A stretch of 53,480 nt of DNA, taken from positions 1 to 53,480 of the forward strand of contig CAZLDI010000018.1 of NCBI GenBank assembly GCA_964558415.1, given 5' to 3'. Positions 21,133-30,116 of the stretch are shown one piece after another (the stretch's first letter is position 1; each line of letters opens with the position of its first letter). Under the pieces are notes generated by a model that did no database searches, was not told where the DNA came from, and worked only from the letters and a program-made list of their open reading frames with translations. The stretch is from CAZLDI01 sp964558415. Lineage in GTDB: Bacteria > Chloroflexota > Dehalococcoidia > SM23-28-2 > RBG-16-64-32. A program made the position numbers and the translations under genes.

Positions 21133-23937
21133 ATGGCGTTACTGAAAGGCCTCTTCGGGGGCGACTATAACGAGAAAGAGCTGAAGAAGCTCTCGCCGGT
21201 CGTCCCCGCAGTGAACGCGCTTACGGATGAGACCGAGGCGCTCTCGGACGAGGAGTTGGCGGCGAAGACGCAGGAGTTCCGCGAGCGGCTGGCTGCTGGT
21301 GAGACACTTGATGATCTTATGCCGGAGGCGTTTGCCGTCGTGCGTGAAGCGTCGCGCCGGCGGATCGGCCTGCGTCACTTCGACGTGCAGCTGATCGGCG
21401 GCGCGGTTCTGCACAAGGGGAAGATCGCCGAGATGAAGACGGGCGAAGGTAAGACGCTGGTTGCCACACTTCCGCTCTACTTGAACGCGCTGGCGGGCGA
21501 GGGAGCGCACCTGGTGACAGTGAACGACTACCTGGCCAAGCGCGATGCCCAGTGGATGGCGCCCATCTATCACAGCCTTGGCCTGAGCATCGGCATTCTG
21601 CAGCATGACACGGCCTACGTGTACGATCCCGCTGCGGGTCTGGACAGCGCGAGCCTGCGTTATCTGCGCCCGGCCACGCGACGGGAGGCGTACGCGGCGG
21701 ACATCGTCTATGGCACCAACAACGAGTTCGGCTTCGACTACCTCCGCGACAATATGGTGAACGACCTCGCCCTCGCGGTGCAGCGCCGCGACTCGGCGCA
21801 TGCCTACGCGATCGTCGACGAGGTGGACAGCATTCTGATCGACGAGGCGCGCACGCCGCTTATCATCAGCGGCCCGGCGGAGGAGACGGAGGACGTGTAC
21901 CGCACCTTCTCGCGCCTGGTGCCGCGGCTGACGGCAGATGCCGACTACGTCGTCGACATCAAGCACAAGACGGTATCACTCTCAGAAGACGGGGTCACCA
22001 AGGTGGAGCAGATGCTGGGCATCAAGAATCTGTATGACCCGGCGAACTTCCGCCTCACGCGATTTCTGGACGCCGCCCTGCGCGCGAACAGCATCTTCTT
22101 CCGCGACCAGCAGTACGTGGTAAAGGACGGCGAGGTGGTGATCGTTGACGAGTTCACCGGGCGGCTGATGCAGGGACGCCGCTGGTCGGACGGGTTGCAC
22201 CAGGCGGTGGAGGCGAAGGAAGGCGTCAAGATCCAGCGAGAGAGCATCACATACGCTACGATCACCCTCCAGAACTACTTCCGGCTCTACAAGAAACTGG
22301 CAGGAATGACGGGGACCGCATGGACCGAGCGCGAGGAATTCCACCAGATCTATGGGCTGGACGTGCTGATCATCCCCACGCACCGGGACATGATCCGCGG
22401 CGACTACTCGGACGTGATTTTCCGGTCGGAGGACGGTAAGTTCCGCGCGGTCGTGGAGGAGATTGAAGGAATACACGAACACGGCGCGCCGGTGCTGGTG
22501 GGCACGGTCTCCATCGAGAGCTCCGAGAAGCTCGCGGACATGCTGAAGCGCCTGTCCACGTGCCGGCTGTCGGATTGCGGCACGCACCACGACGTCTGCC
22601 CTCTGAAGGAGCCCCAGGTCCTGAACGCGAAGCAGCACGAGCGTGAGGCGCAGATCATAGCCAACGCCGGCAGTTTCGGCTCCGTCACCATCGCGACGAA
22701 CATGGCCGGACGAGGCACGGACATCATCCTGGGCGGCAATCCGGAGCGCGTGGCGGAGGAGATTGCTCGCAAGATGGGCGTGGACCTGATCGCGGCGGCT
22801 CCGGAGGAGTCCGCGAAGATTCGCGACGAGGCTAAGGAGCGCTGGCAGTCACAGCACGACGCCGTAGTAAAAGCCGGCGGACTGCACATCATTGGCACGG
22901 AGCGTCACGAGGCGCGACGCATCGACAACCAGCTGCGTGGTCGTTCCGGACGTCAGGGCGACCCGGGGGCGTCGCGGTTCTTCGTCTCATTCGGGGACGA
23001 CGTGATGAAGCGGTTCTCGCCGGAGTGGGTGCCCAACCTGCTGGGCAGGATGGGCATGGACGAGACGATGCCGCTTGAGAGCGGGATGGTATCCAAGGCG
23101 ATAGAACAGGCGCAGACGAAGGTGGAGGGCCACAACTTCGACATCCGCAAGCACGTGGTCCAGTACGACGACGTGATGAACCGGCAGCGCGATCTGGTCT
23201 ACACAGAGCGCCGCAAGATCCTGGAGGGCGCGGACCTGCGCTCTAACATCATCGAGATGGTGGAGCAGGAGATCGAGCGGGTGTTCGACGCGTTTACGCC
23301 GGACGAGAACAGGGCGGAGTGGGATATACCGGCGCTGATCGGTGAACTCAAGACGATCCTTCCGCTTCCGGCGCATTTCAATGAGAAGTTCTTCGAGGAA
23401 ACGGACTCCGAGGAGGCTGTGGAACAGGTCGAAGAGCACGCTGAGAAAACGTACGAGCAGAAGGAGCAAGAGCTGGGCGAGGAGAAGATGCGCACGCTGG
23501 AGCGCCTGGTCCTGCTGGGCACAATCGACCGGCTCTGGATCTACCACCTGACGGCACTGGATGAGATGCGGCAGGGCATCGGACTCGCGGGCTACGGCGG
23601 GCGTGACCCGCTCGTTGAGTACAAGCGCGAGGCGCACGATATGTACATGCAGCTTACGGACCACATCCGCCAGCAGACGACGCGCCGCATCTACCACGTG
23701 ACGCTGGGGCCGGCGCAGGCAGCCGCGCCCGCGCCGCCGACGCCCGGCCGCCGGCTAAGTACATCCGGCCCAACGAAGGACGGCAGTGGCAATGGCCGGC
23801 CGGCAAGGGCAGGCAGCGCCGTCGCTGCGGTGGCAGGCCCAGCAGCAGCCCCGGGAAAGACGGGCCGAAATGATCCGTGCCCCTGTGGCAGCGGCAAGAA
23901 GTACAAGAAATGCCACGGCAGCGGCGCCCTCGTTTAG
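21133..23937 (+). CDS. secA: Preprotein translocase ATPase SecA
   Basis: Motor ATPase that drives unfolded preproteins through SecYEG. 934 residues. Seen: Walker A MKTGEGKT (residues 101-108), DEVDSILIDEARTPLIISG, the helicase segments MAGRGTDIILGGNP and GTERHEARRIDNQLRGRSGR, and a C-terminal SEC-C zinc motif (CPCGSGKKYKKCHG). Odd: after the segment SSEKLADMLKRL there is an insertion with CRLSDCGTHHDVC, three cysteines and two histidines, before the usual QVLNAKQHEREA. The start ATG at 21133 begins MALLKGLFGG, typical of the family; the ribosome site is weak. A TATTAT preceded by TGG (about 21064-21069) may be an extended -10. The conserved hypothetical at 23995 follows at 57 bp. Confidence 0.97.
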   Translation: MALLKGLFGGDYNEKELKKLSPVVPAVNALTDETEALSDEELAAKTQEFRERLAAGETLDDLMPEAFAVVREASRRRIGLRHFDVQLIGGAVLHKGKIAEMKTGEGKTLVATLPLYLNALAGEGAHLVTVNDYLAKRDAQWMAPIYHSLGLSIGILQHDTAYVYDPAAGLDSASLRYLRPATRREAYAADIVYGTNNEFGFDYLRDNMVNDLALAVQRRDSAHAYAIVDEVDSILIDEARTPLIISGPAEETEDVYRTFSRLVPRLTADADYVVDIKHKTVSLSEDGVTKVEQMLGIKNLYDPANFRLTRFLDAALRANSIFFRDQQYVVKDGEVVIVDEFTGRLMQGRRWSDGLHQAVEAKEGVKIQRESITYATITLQNYFRLYKKLAGMTGTAWTEREEFHQIYGLDVLIIPTHRDMIRGDYSDVIFRSEDGKFRAVVEEIEGIHEHGAPVLVGTVSIESSEKLADMLKRLSTCRLSDCGTHHDVCPLKEPQVLNAKQHEREAQIIANAGSFGSVTIATNMAGRGTDIILGGNPERVAEEIARKMGVDLIAAAPEESAKIRDEAKERWQSQHDAVVKAGGLHIIGTERHEARRIDNQLRGRSGRQGDPGASRFFVSFGDDVMKRFSPEWVPNLLGRMGMDETMPLESGMVSKAIEQAQTKVEGHNFDIRKHVVQYDDVMNRQRDLVYTERRKILEGADLRSNIIEMVEQEIERVFDAFTPDENRAEWDIPALIGELKTILPLPAHFNEKFFEETDSEEAVEQVEEHAEKTYEQKEQELGEEKMRTLERLVLLGTIDRLWIYHLTALDEMRQGIGLAGYGGRDPLVEYKREAHDMYMQLTDHIRQQTTRRIYHVTLGPAQAAAPAPPTPGRRLSTSGPTKDGSGNGRPARAGSAVAAVAGPAAAPGKTGRNDPCPCGSGKKYKKCHGSGALV

Positions 23938-23994
23938 TCGGATGATCTGCGTGGGGAAGGCGACTCCACCTGCTCAGCCTGAGGTATTGGCGGA

Positions 23995-24726
23995 ATGAGC
24001 GGAGCGACCGGGCAACGTCAAACCGCCGCGCCTGACATTGATCTGAGCGAGGAAAGCGAGCGGATCATCGCTGATCTGCGCGAGAACGTTCGGCGGGGCG
24101 AAGAGCACTGGTTCCACGCCCTGATGCGCGCTGTCCGCGACTGGCCGCTCCCGGCCGAGCAGGTGGGTGACCGCGAGTATTGCTACCTGGTCGGAGGCGA
24201 GGCGTTTGACTGGCTACTGCTGGTGGAGCGCCTCTGCGAAGAGATCGAGGACCTGATTCCAGTGGATGAGCGCGAGGAGCTGCTCTTTCACGGACGGCTG
24301 CCTGAGGGCGTTGAGGAGGTCGAGCTGGCGCACCTGCTGGGCGCCAAACAGCGCGCGCACCTGAATTTCGTCTACGGCGTGCGGGTGGAGACTGCACTGC
24401 AGCTTGTGGCGCAAGAGGAAGTGCTGAAAGAGCGCCTCTCGCGGGTCTGGGAGAACGGTCAGGCTGACGACGAGGTGTTCGGCCGCCTTTACGGCGCAAC
24501 GCGCGTGGAGTTGCTGGCAAAGTTCTGGGAGTCGCTAGGGCAGAAGGATTCAGACGAAGTATCGCTGGCGCAGCTGGACGAGTTCACGTACTGGCTGTTC
24601 CGGCGGCGCGTTAACGGCGCGGACCCGGCGCGCGTCGCGAGCGACACGCGAAAGGGCGTCGCGATGCTGGAGCGGCTGGAGGGGATGCGAAGGGGCAGCG
24701 CAAGCAGCGCCGATACGGGCCGCTGA
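23995..24726 (+). CDS. Conserved hypothetical protein downstream of secA
   Basis: 243 residues, soluble, strongly acidic and alpha-helical, with no signal peptide or membrane segment. I do not recognise a named domain. Visible: an N-terminal segment on alternating charges (DLSEESERIIADLRENVRRG), a central region YLVGGEAFDWLLLVERLCEE followed by an RLPEGVEE loop, and a C-terminal helix ending in a low-complexity tail. It is co-directional with secA, 57 bp after its stop, and may be co-transcribed. The next gene has its own promoter. Function unknown. Confidence 0.75.
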   Translation: MSGATGQRQTAAPDIDLSEESERIIADLRENVRRGEEHWFHALMRAVRDWPLPAEQVGDREYCYLVGGEAFDWLLLVERLCEEIEDLIPVDEREELLFHGRLPEGVEEVELAHLLGAKQRAHLNFVYGVRVETALQLVAQEEVLKERLSRVWENGQADDEVFGRLYGATRVELLAKFWESLGQKDSDEVSLAQLDEFTYWLFRRRVNGADPARVASDTRKGVAMLERLEGMRRGSASSADTGR

Positions 24727-24767
24727 CCGCAGCACGATCCGCCCGCGGCCGCCGCCACGTTCTCCGC

Positions 24768-24776
24768 TGATATAAT
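24768..24776 (+). promoter_or_regulatory. Extended -10 promoter of the GMC oxidoreductase gene (leaderless mRNA)
   Basis: TGATATAAT: a consensus TATAAT (24771-24776) with the TGn extension and no -35. The ATG at 24786 is nine bases after the -10, so the predicted start falls within about three bases of the initiation codon, and no ribosome site exists. Leaderless translation is the simplest reading. Confidence 0.7.
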
Positions 24777-24785
24777 CTCCCCGCC

Positions 24786-26318
24786 ATGTCGTATGACTAC
24801 GACCTGATCGTCGCCGGCGCGGGGTCCGGGGGGTGCGTTGTTGCGTCGCGCGTGACGGAAGACCCGGGGATCCGCGTGCTTCTGATCGAGTCGGGGCCGG
24901 ATTACCCGAACGTCGAATCGTTGCCGGAGGACTTGCGCAACGTCCGCCGGGTTTCGTTCACCGACCACGACTGGGGACTTTCCTATACGCCGACCGCGAC
25001 GAGCCGGACGATGCCGTTCGCGCGAGGGCGCGTGACGGGCGGCTCGTCGGCGGTGAACACGGCGATCGCGCTGCGCGGCGTGCCGGACGACTACGACGAG
25101 TGGGCACGGCTGGGCTGCCCGGCGTGGAGCTGGCAGAAGGTACTGCCGTACTTCGTCCGGCTGGAGAATGACCTGGATTTCGACGCGCCGTATCACGGCA
25201 AGGGCGGGCCGCTCCCGATCCGGAGGCACCCGCGATCGGAGCTGGTCCCGTTCCAGGCGGCCAGTCTTGACGCCTTCCGCGAGCTGGGCCCATCCCGCGG
25301 CTACGTCGAGTGCCTGGACCACAACGACCCGGAGTCGACCGGCTACGGCCCCCATCCGATGAACAAGCGCGGCGACCTGCGGATCAGCGGGGCTATCGCG
25401 TACCTTGCGCCCGCTCGTGAGCGACCGAACCTGACCGTGCTGCCGGACTCGGACGTGCGGCGAGTGGTCTTCAAGGACGGCGCGGCCTCAGGGGTCGAAG
25501 TGAGGACGCGCGGCGGCATGCAGACGATCAGCGCGCGGCACATCGTGCTTTCCTGCGGGGCCATCCACACGCCGGCCGTGCTTGTGCGCTCCGGCATTGG
25601 GCCGCGGGAGGTGCTGGAACGCCTCGGGATCGGCGTCGTGAGTGCCCTGGAGGGCGTCGGGCGGAACTTGATGGATCACCCGGCGATCGGGCCGACGCTC
25701 TACCCGAGGGAGGGCGTGGCGGACTTCGACCAGCCGGTGATACAGACGACGATGCGCTATACGGCCACCGGCAGCGCGGACTGGAACGACATGCAGCTAG
25801 AGCCACTGTCTTTCATGCACTTGCCGGGCGGGCGGCTGCTGATGGGGCTGGCTGCCTGTGTGTTCAAGTCGTACTCGATGGGGTGGCTGGAGTTCGACAG
25901 CGCGGAGATAGACGCGCAACCGCGCATCATTTCGAACTATCTCTCGGACGAGCGCGACTACGAAAAGCTGCTGGACGGCCTGCGCAGGGCGATGGAGGTG
26001 GCGCGCACGGGGGTGATCGCGACGGTGAGCGACGGCGTGCGGCGGCCCACGGAGGACGAGTTGTCGGATTCCGCCGCGCTGGAGGCCTGGGTCCGGCGCA
26101 ACGTCAGCACGGGGGCGCACCCGTCCTGCACGGCGCGGATGGGCCCCACGGACGACCCGATGTCCGTCTGCGATGAGCGAGGTTTTGTGCGCGGGGTGCG
26201 TAACCTGCGCGTGGCGGACGCCTCGACGATGCCGGTGGTGCCGCGCGCGAATACGAACATTCCGACGATCATGATCGGCGAACGCATCGGGGAGTGGGTG
26301 CGCGAGGAGTTGGGTTAG
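24786..26318 (+). CDS. GMC-family FAD-dependent oxidoreductase (choline/alcohol dehydrogenase-like)
   Basis: 510 residues, cytoplasmic flavoprotein oxidising an alcohol. Seen: FAD-binding GAGSGGCVVASRVTEDP followed by LLIESGPDYP at the N-terminus, the GMC signature region ARGRVTGGSSAVNTAIALRG, the second signature SCGAIHTPAVLVRSGIGP, and the C-terminal catalytic region with STGAHPSCTARMG and VPRANTNIPTIMIGERI. The histidine in GAHPSC and the asparagine in ANTNIP are the likely active-site pair by comparison with choline dehydrogenase and glucose oxidase. The substrate cannot be told; relatives act on choline, aliphatic alcohols and polyethylene glycol. It stands alone between its own leaderless promoter and the broken lipoprotein gene. 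Confidence 0.92.
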   Translation: MSYDYDLIVAGAGSGGCVVASRVTEDPGIRVLLIESGPDYPNVESLPEDLRNVRRVSFTDHDWGLSYTPTATSRTMPFARGRVTGGSSAVNTAIALRGVPDDYDEWARLGCPAWSWQKVLPYFVRLENDLDFDAPYHGKGGPLPIRRHPRSELVPFQAASLDAFRELGPSRGYVECLDHNDPESTGYGPHPMNKRGDLRISGAIAYLAPARERPNLTVLPDSDVRRVVFKDGAASGVEVRTRGGMQTISARHIVLSCGAIHTPAVLVRSGIGPREVLERLGIGVVSALEGVGRNLMDHPAIGPTLYPREGVADFDQPVIQTTMRYTATGSADWNDMQLEPLSFMHLPGGRLLMGLAACVFKSYSMGWLEFDSAEIDAQPRIISNYLSDERDYEKLLDGLRRAMEVARTGVIATVSDGVRRPTEDELSDSAALEAWVRRNVSTGAHPSCTARMGPTDDPMSVCDERGFVRGVRNLRVADASTMPVVPRANTNIPTIMIGERIGEWVREELG

Positions 26319-26371
26319 GGCGCGGTCAGCCGCTGACCTGGATGTGTGCTTTCGCCGCCGGTTTGACGGAA

Positions 26372-26399
26372 TTGACGCGCGCCGGTGCGTGCGTATAAT
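26372..26399 (+). promoter_or_regulatory. Sigma70-type promoter of the broken lipoprotein gene
   Basis: TTGACG (26372-26377), 16-bp spacer, consensus TATAAT (26394-26399). A second TTGACG is nine bases further upstream (26363-26368). The promoter looks intact although the gene behind it is damaged. Confidence 0.7.
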
Positions 26400-26441
26400 G
26401 GTGCCGTAACGCGAGCCCCCGCCCCCTAACGGTGGTGAAAC

Positions 26442-27200
26442 ACGGACTACCGGCGCCTCATACTCGCCCCGGCTCTGGCAGCGGTAGCGCTGCTGAGCGT
26501 CAGCGCGTGCGGCGGGGAGGAGGAGACGCCCACGCCCACTGAGCCCCCCACGCGCACGCCGGTGGAGAGCGTCTCTCCCGAATTGACGCCGCAGCCAAGC
26601 CCGGTACCTACCCCCACGCCGGTTCCGGTGATCGGAGACTTGGACCAGTTCCCGCTAGTGATTGTGCAAAACTTGTATTGGGACCTCGCTGCCTGGGACG
26701 GCGTCGCGGTAGGCGATATCGAGACTGTGACGGCGGAGCCGCGTGATTGGGAGGACGCGTGCATGGAACTCAATGAGTTGGGTACCTGTCCTATTGACGC
26801 CCGCGGGGGTCCAGGCTACCGCCTCCTCTTCACAACGAAGCATTAAGTATACATCTTCCACACCATCGGCACGAATAGGTACATTTTCGCGGGGACCCCG
26901 GACGGCTCCCAGTACATGATCGAGACCACCAAGAAGGCCATGGTGTTGGACGGCGTGGATCCTGACGTCATCGAACTGCGTTCGGTGGAGCGAGCGGTCT
27001 GGCCGTTCGACGATGGGTGCCTCGGCGTCCCTCACGTCCCCACGAGCGACGCCACCCCCCGAGGTGTAATTGTCGATTTGTTCCCGTGCGACATTCTCTA
27101 TCCGGGAACGGTTGCCGGTTACAGAATCACCTTTTACGCCAAGTCCAGGGATTGGGTGTGGCACACAGGCACTGTGCGGGGCATAACACGGGTTGATTAG
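26442..27200 (+). pseudogene. Lipoprotein with two tandem repeats, interrupted by an in-frame TAA and starting with ACG
   Basis: Reading from ACG 26442 gives a lipoprotein signal (ALAAVALLSVSACGG, lipobox cysteine), a Thr/Pro linker and a domain with RDWEDACMELNELG, then GYRLLFTTKH and a TAA at 26844-26846. The same frame continues after the stop as VYIFHTIGTNRYIF and a second domain copy (AVWPFDDGCLG, then GYRITFYAKSRDWVWHTG) to a TAG at 27200. The two halves match each other in layout (W-x-D-x-C, GYR-x-x-F, then V-x-x-x-HT), so this was one gene. The domain resembles the W-D-x-x-C / GYRI / YHT module common in Chloroflexota lipoproteins (recalled, not searched). GGTGGTGA lies just before the ACG. 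The damage could be real decay or two sequence errors. Confidence 0.7.
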
Positions 27201-27234
27201 GACCGATCTCTTGAGACTGGGTTAGGGGCGGCTC

Positions 27235-28338
27235 TTACGCGGGAACGGTCAGCTGCCAGAGGTCGTTCAGATCGCCGCTGTCGTCCCGGCCGCCAAAGAC
27301 GATGAGGCGGCGGCTCTCCGGGAGCCATGCCGCATCGTGGCCGAAGCGAGGTGATGGTGGAGCGCCTTCCGGGGCGAGCGCGGACCAGGTGTCGGATGAC
27401 AGGTCGAAGGCCCAGAGTTCGCTGGAAGCGCCGCCCTCGGTCCGGCCGCCGAAGAGGATCGCGGCGCGCGATTGCTCATCGTAGGTCCACGAGTAGAAGT
27501 TGCGCGGGGAGGGTTTGGGTTCGGCGCTGATCTCCGTCCAGCCGCTCTCGCCGAGGACCCAGAGGTCGCCCAGGAACGGCGCGGCGTTCGTCTGTCCGCC
27601 GAACATCAGGAAGCGCTTTCCGGCGCTGTCGTAAACGCCGCGCATCAAGCAGCGCTCGACGGGACGCTCTCCAGAAGGTGAGACGTCGATCCAGGCGGTA
27701 CCGCCGGCGGAGGCGAACGACCACGAATCGTCGAAACGACCGGCGTCGGTGAAGCCGTGTGACACCATGAAGCGGCCGGAGGGATCGATAGCGGAGGCTG
27801 CCCCGTAACGGCGAGACGGCACGGGAGCGTCGTGCTGGGTTATCTGCGTCCAACTACCGTCGCCCATGTTGAAGGCCCAGAGGTCGTTGAAGAACCCGCC
27901 CCCTGCCTGCCCGCCGAAGATGAGTATGCGATCACTCGATGAGTCGAAGGCGGCGTTGTGACCGAAGCGCGGCGCAGGGCCGGACCCGGACGCGATCTGT
28001 TCCCATGCCCCGGTGGTGAAATCGTAGATCCAGAGATCGCCGAACGTCTCTGTGGTCCGGCCACCGAAGAGCACCAGCGAACGCCCGTTGGTGACAAGCG
28101 AATGGTCGTGTCTGGGCGGTGGCCGCAGGCCGCCGGCGACTTCTACAGGCGTCCAGCGCAGCTCGGCGGAGGGAGGTGGCTGCGTCGCTCCGCCGGTGTG
28201 CGCGGGCGTCGGCCTGTCGGTGGGAGAGGTTTGCGGCGCGGGCGCATCGTCGCCGCAGCCAACGGTGTAGGCGGCCAGCAGGCCCGCGCTCCCGGTGAGC
28301 GCACTGCGCAGGACGGTGCGGCGCGAAATCCGCTTCAC
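27235..28338 (-). CDS. Tat-exported Kelch-repeat lipoprotein
   Basis: About 367 residues from GTG 28338, which begins one base after the stop of the upstream gene; a longer start at 28374 would overlap that gene. Seen: a twin-arginine motif SRRTVLRSAL, a hydrophobic stretch and a lipobox ending YTVGC; a Pro/Thr-rich linker; then six Kelch-type repeats, each with LFGG or IFGG and a closing DLW (RSLVLFGGRTTETFGDLW, RILIFGGQAGGGFFNDLW and so on), giving a six-bladed beta-propeller. Probably lipid-anchored at the outer face of the membrane. Coupled to the PEP-utiliser-like gene by its 1-bp gap. The ligand is unknown. Confidence 0.85.
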   Translation of the reverse strand: MKRISRRTVLRSALTGSAGLLAAYTVGCGDDAPAPQTSPTDRPTPAHTGGATQPPPSAELRWTPVEVAGGLRPPPRHDHSLVTNGRSLVLFGGRTTETFGDLWIYDFTTGAWEQIASGSGPAPRFGHNAAFDSSSDRILIFGGQAGGGFFNDLWAFNMGDGSWTQITQHDAPVPSRRYGAASAIDPSGRFMVSHGFTDAGRFDDSWSFASAGGTAWIDVSPSGERPVERCLMRGVYDSAGKRFLMFGGQTNAAPFLGDLWVLGESGWTEISAEPKPSPRNFYSWTYDEQSRAAILFGGRTEGGASSELWAFDLSSDTWSALAPEGAPPSPRFGHDAAWLPESRRLIVFGGRDDSGDLNDLWQLTVPA

Positions 28339-28339
28339 G

Positions 28340-30010
28340 TCACCCGTCGATTCTGACGATACCCTTCGCACCATCGACCGTTAGCATCTGCCCGTCCCTG
28401 ATCTTCTGGGTACCGATACGCGTGCCGACGACGCAGGGGATCCCGTACTCGCGCGCGACGATGGCGCAGTGGGAGAGGACGCCGCCGGAATCCGCGACGA
28501 CGGCGCTGACGATGGAGAACAGCGGTGTCCAGGGAGGCATGGTCATCTCACATACCAGTATGTCCCCCGGTTCCAGCTTGTCGCTCTCGCCCAGGTTGCG
28601 AACGACCTTGGCGGGGCCGGTGACGACGCCCTTTGAGGCCGCGTTTCCAGTGATCACCCTGGGGTCTCGCGAAGGCTCATGGCTGAGGCCGAAGAAGCGG
28701 TCGAGGCTATCGACGCGTGGGTCGGCGTCAGCGCGGGCGGTCCCGATGAACTGCGGCGGCACGATCTTCCACCAGCGCTGGCGGTCTGCCCGCCGCTGGG
28801 TGGTCAGCGCGCGCCAGGAGGGATCCGGCTTGACCAGCGCCTCTTGAATCTCCTGGATGTTCAGGAAGAAGATGTCGTCGACCTCGCCGAGGGCGCCGGC
28901 GGCGGTCAGACGGCGGCCGGCCTCGAGGGCAGGCAGGCGCAGCAGCACCGTGTTCATCTGGTCGATGTAGAAGTTGTGGTTCTCCTGCACCGGCAGCATC
29001 TGCTGCGCCATGGCCAAGAACATCTGGAGTGTGTTGGCCTGCGCCTGGTTGCCGTCCACGCGCGCCATCATCTCCCGCACCAACCGCTGCCGCTCTGCGG
29101 CGGCCTTTCCTTGCTCGACGCGGGGGTCGACCGCGTTCTGGCGCAGGTAGCCCTTCAGGTTGTGCACCAGCGGCGTCGGGTCTTCGCGCCACGACCGGTC
29201 GATCAGCTCGAACTGGTCGCTCCGCCAACCATACTCGTCCAGGTACGACTGCAGGCGTGCGGCAGCGTCCTTCCCCGCGGCGGTGCGTTCCAGCGCGGCG
29301 AGGACCGCCTGAGGGGGGGTTTCGCGGATCGTGCTCTCCACCCCCGGCAGCGCCCGCAGATCCTGCGCCAGGTCGAACAGCACCTGTCCCGCCTCCACGC
29401 TCTTGTTGGGGAACCCGCCCAGCATCTCGTAGTGCTCGTTGTTCTCGGGCGGCCCAAACAGCTCCTCGTAGGTGTTGATGAACTGAAAGGTTGCACCCAT
29501 CACCGGGAACACGGCGAGGAAGTGCAATTCCCACTGCCGCGTCCGGTTCGCGAGCGCCTCGTCCATCAAGTCTGCCAGCGCGCGCGGTGTCGCCTCGGCG
29601 TAAGGGTAGTCCCGCAGGCGTGTATTCAGCGCCATCACCTCCGGGAGGTACACGGTCTCCCAGTCCTGGAGGATGCGCGGGGCGATCCGCATCATCAGGG
29701 CCTCCAGGCTGTGCTCGCGCGCGGCCGTCTCCTCCGCTGTCTCGATCAAGGGCTCGTTCCCGAAGTAGAAATAGGAGTTCACACTGCGCACATGGAACGC
29801 CTTGATCGGCATGAACAGCGCCGCCGCCGCCTTTCCTGTGCCGCTACTGAAGGCTGGCCCATCGATGGCCGCGGTGAGAGGCGTGACAGGATGAGGGTGG
29901 TGCATCTGGTCCCAGAACCAGAACAGGCCCCCGTCCTCCGGGGAATCCCACGTTATGGGGAAGTCTTCCGGCGCGGGGATGGGTCCTGGCTTGAGTCCAA
30001 TCATGGCCAT
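28340..30010 (-). CDS. PEP-utilising-enzyme-like protein with a phosphohistidine swivelling domain
   Basis: 556 residues from ATG 30010, which follows AAGGAGA at a good distance; a reading frame extends further upstream but crosses the promoter. The last ~80 residues are the mobile phosphohistidine domain of PEP synthase/PPDK (GGVLSHCAIVAREYGIPCVV, with the histidine to be phosphorylated). The preceding ~450 residues are helical and resemble the central part of rifampicin phosphotransferase-like proteins. The N-terminal ATP-grasp domain, and any PEP-binding barrel, are missing. It therefore cannot by itself carry out the complete PEP synthase reaction and may act with a separate ATP-grasp partner or on another substrate (inference). 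Divergent from the flavin-reductase-like gene. Confidence 0.82.
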   Translation of the reverse strand: MAMIGLKPGPIPAPEDFPITWDSPEDGGLFWFWDQMHHPHPVTPLTAAIDGPAFSSGTGKAAAALFMPIKAFHVRSVNSYFYFGNEPLIETAEETAAREHSLEALMMRIAPRILQDWETVYLPEVMALNTRLRDYPYAEATPRALADLMDEALANRTRQWELHFLAVFPVMGATFQFINTYEELFGPPENNEHYEMLGGFPNKSVEAGQVLFDLAQDLRALPGVESTIRETPPQAVLAALERTAAGKDAAARLQSYLDEYGWRSDQFELIDRSWREDPTPLVHNLKGYLRQNAVDPRVEQGKAAAERQRLVREMMARVDGNQAQANTLQMFLAMAQQMLPVQENHNFYIDQMNTVLLRLPALEAGRRLTAAGALGEVDDIFFLNIQEIQEALVKPDPSWRALTTQRRADRQRWWKIVPPQFIGTARADADPRVDSLDRFFGLSHEPSRDPRVITGNAASKGVVTGPAKVVRNLGESDKLEPGDILVCEMTMPPWTPLFSIVSAVVADSGGVLSHCAIVAREYGIPCVVGTRIGTQKIRDGQMLTVDGAKGIVRIDG

Positions 30011-30033
30011 GAGTCGTCTCCTTGTGTTCGCAC

Positions 30034-30063
30034 ATTCTACGGTGGCGCGCCACGCACAGACAA
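30034..30063 (-). promoter_or_regulatory. Promoter of the PEP-utiliser-like gene
   Basis: Minus strand: TTGTCT (30058-30063), 18-bp spacer, TAGAAT (30034-30039). The spacer contains the palindrome GGCGCGCC. The predicted start is about 17 bases before the ATG at 30010. Confidence 0.55.
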
Positions 30064-30093
30064 ACGGGGACATCCCGTTCGCGCTGATCGTGG

Positions 30094-30099
30094 CATAAT
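30094..30099 (+). promoter_or_regulatory. -10 box of the flavin-reductase-like gene
   Basis: CATAAT on the plus strand, with no clear -35. It is five bases before an in-frame TTG (30105) and 17 before the ATG (30117), so the mRNA has a leader of about ten bases at most. Confidence 0.45.
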
Positions 30100-30116
30100 T
30101 TCCGTTGAGCCCTGAA

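Noticed and set aside
28679..30115. 478-codon open frame on the plus strand opposite the PEP-utiliser-like gene
   Set aside because: The minus-strand product has recognisable conserved motifs; the plus-strand one is His/Val/Leu/Arg-rich shadow sequence and would run through two promoters.
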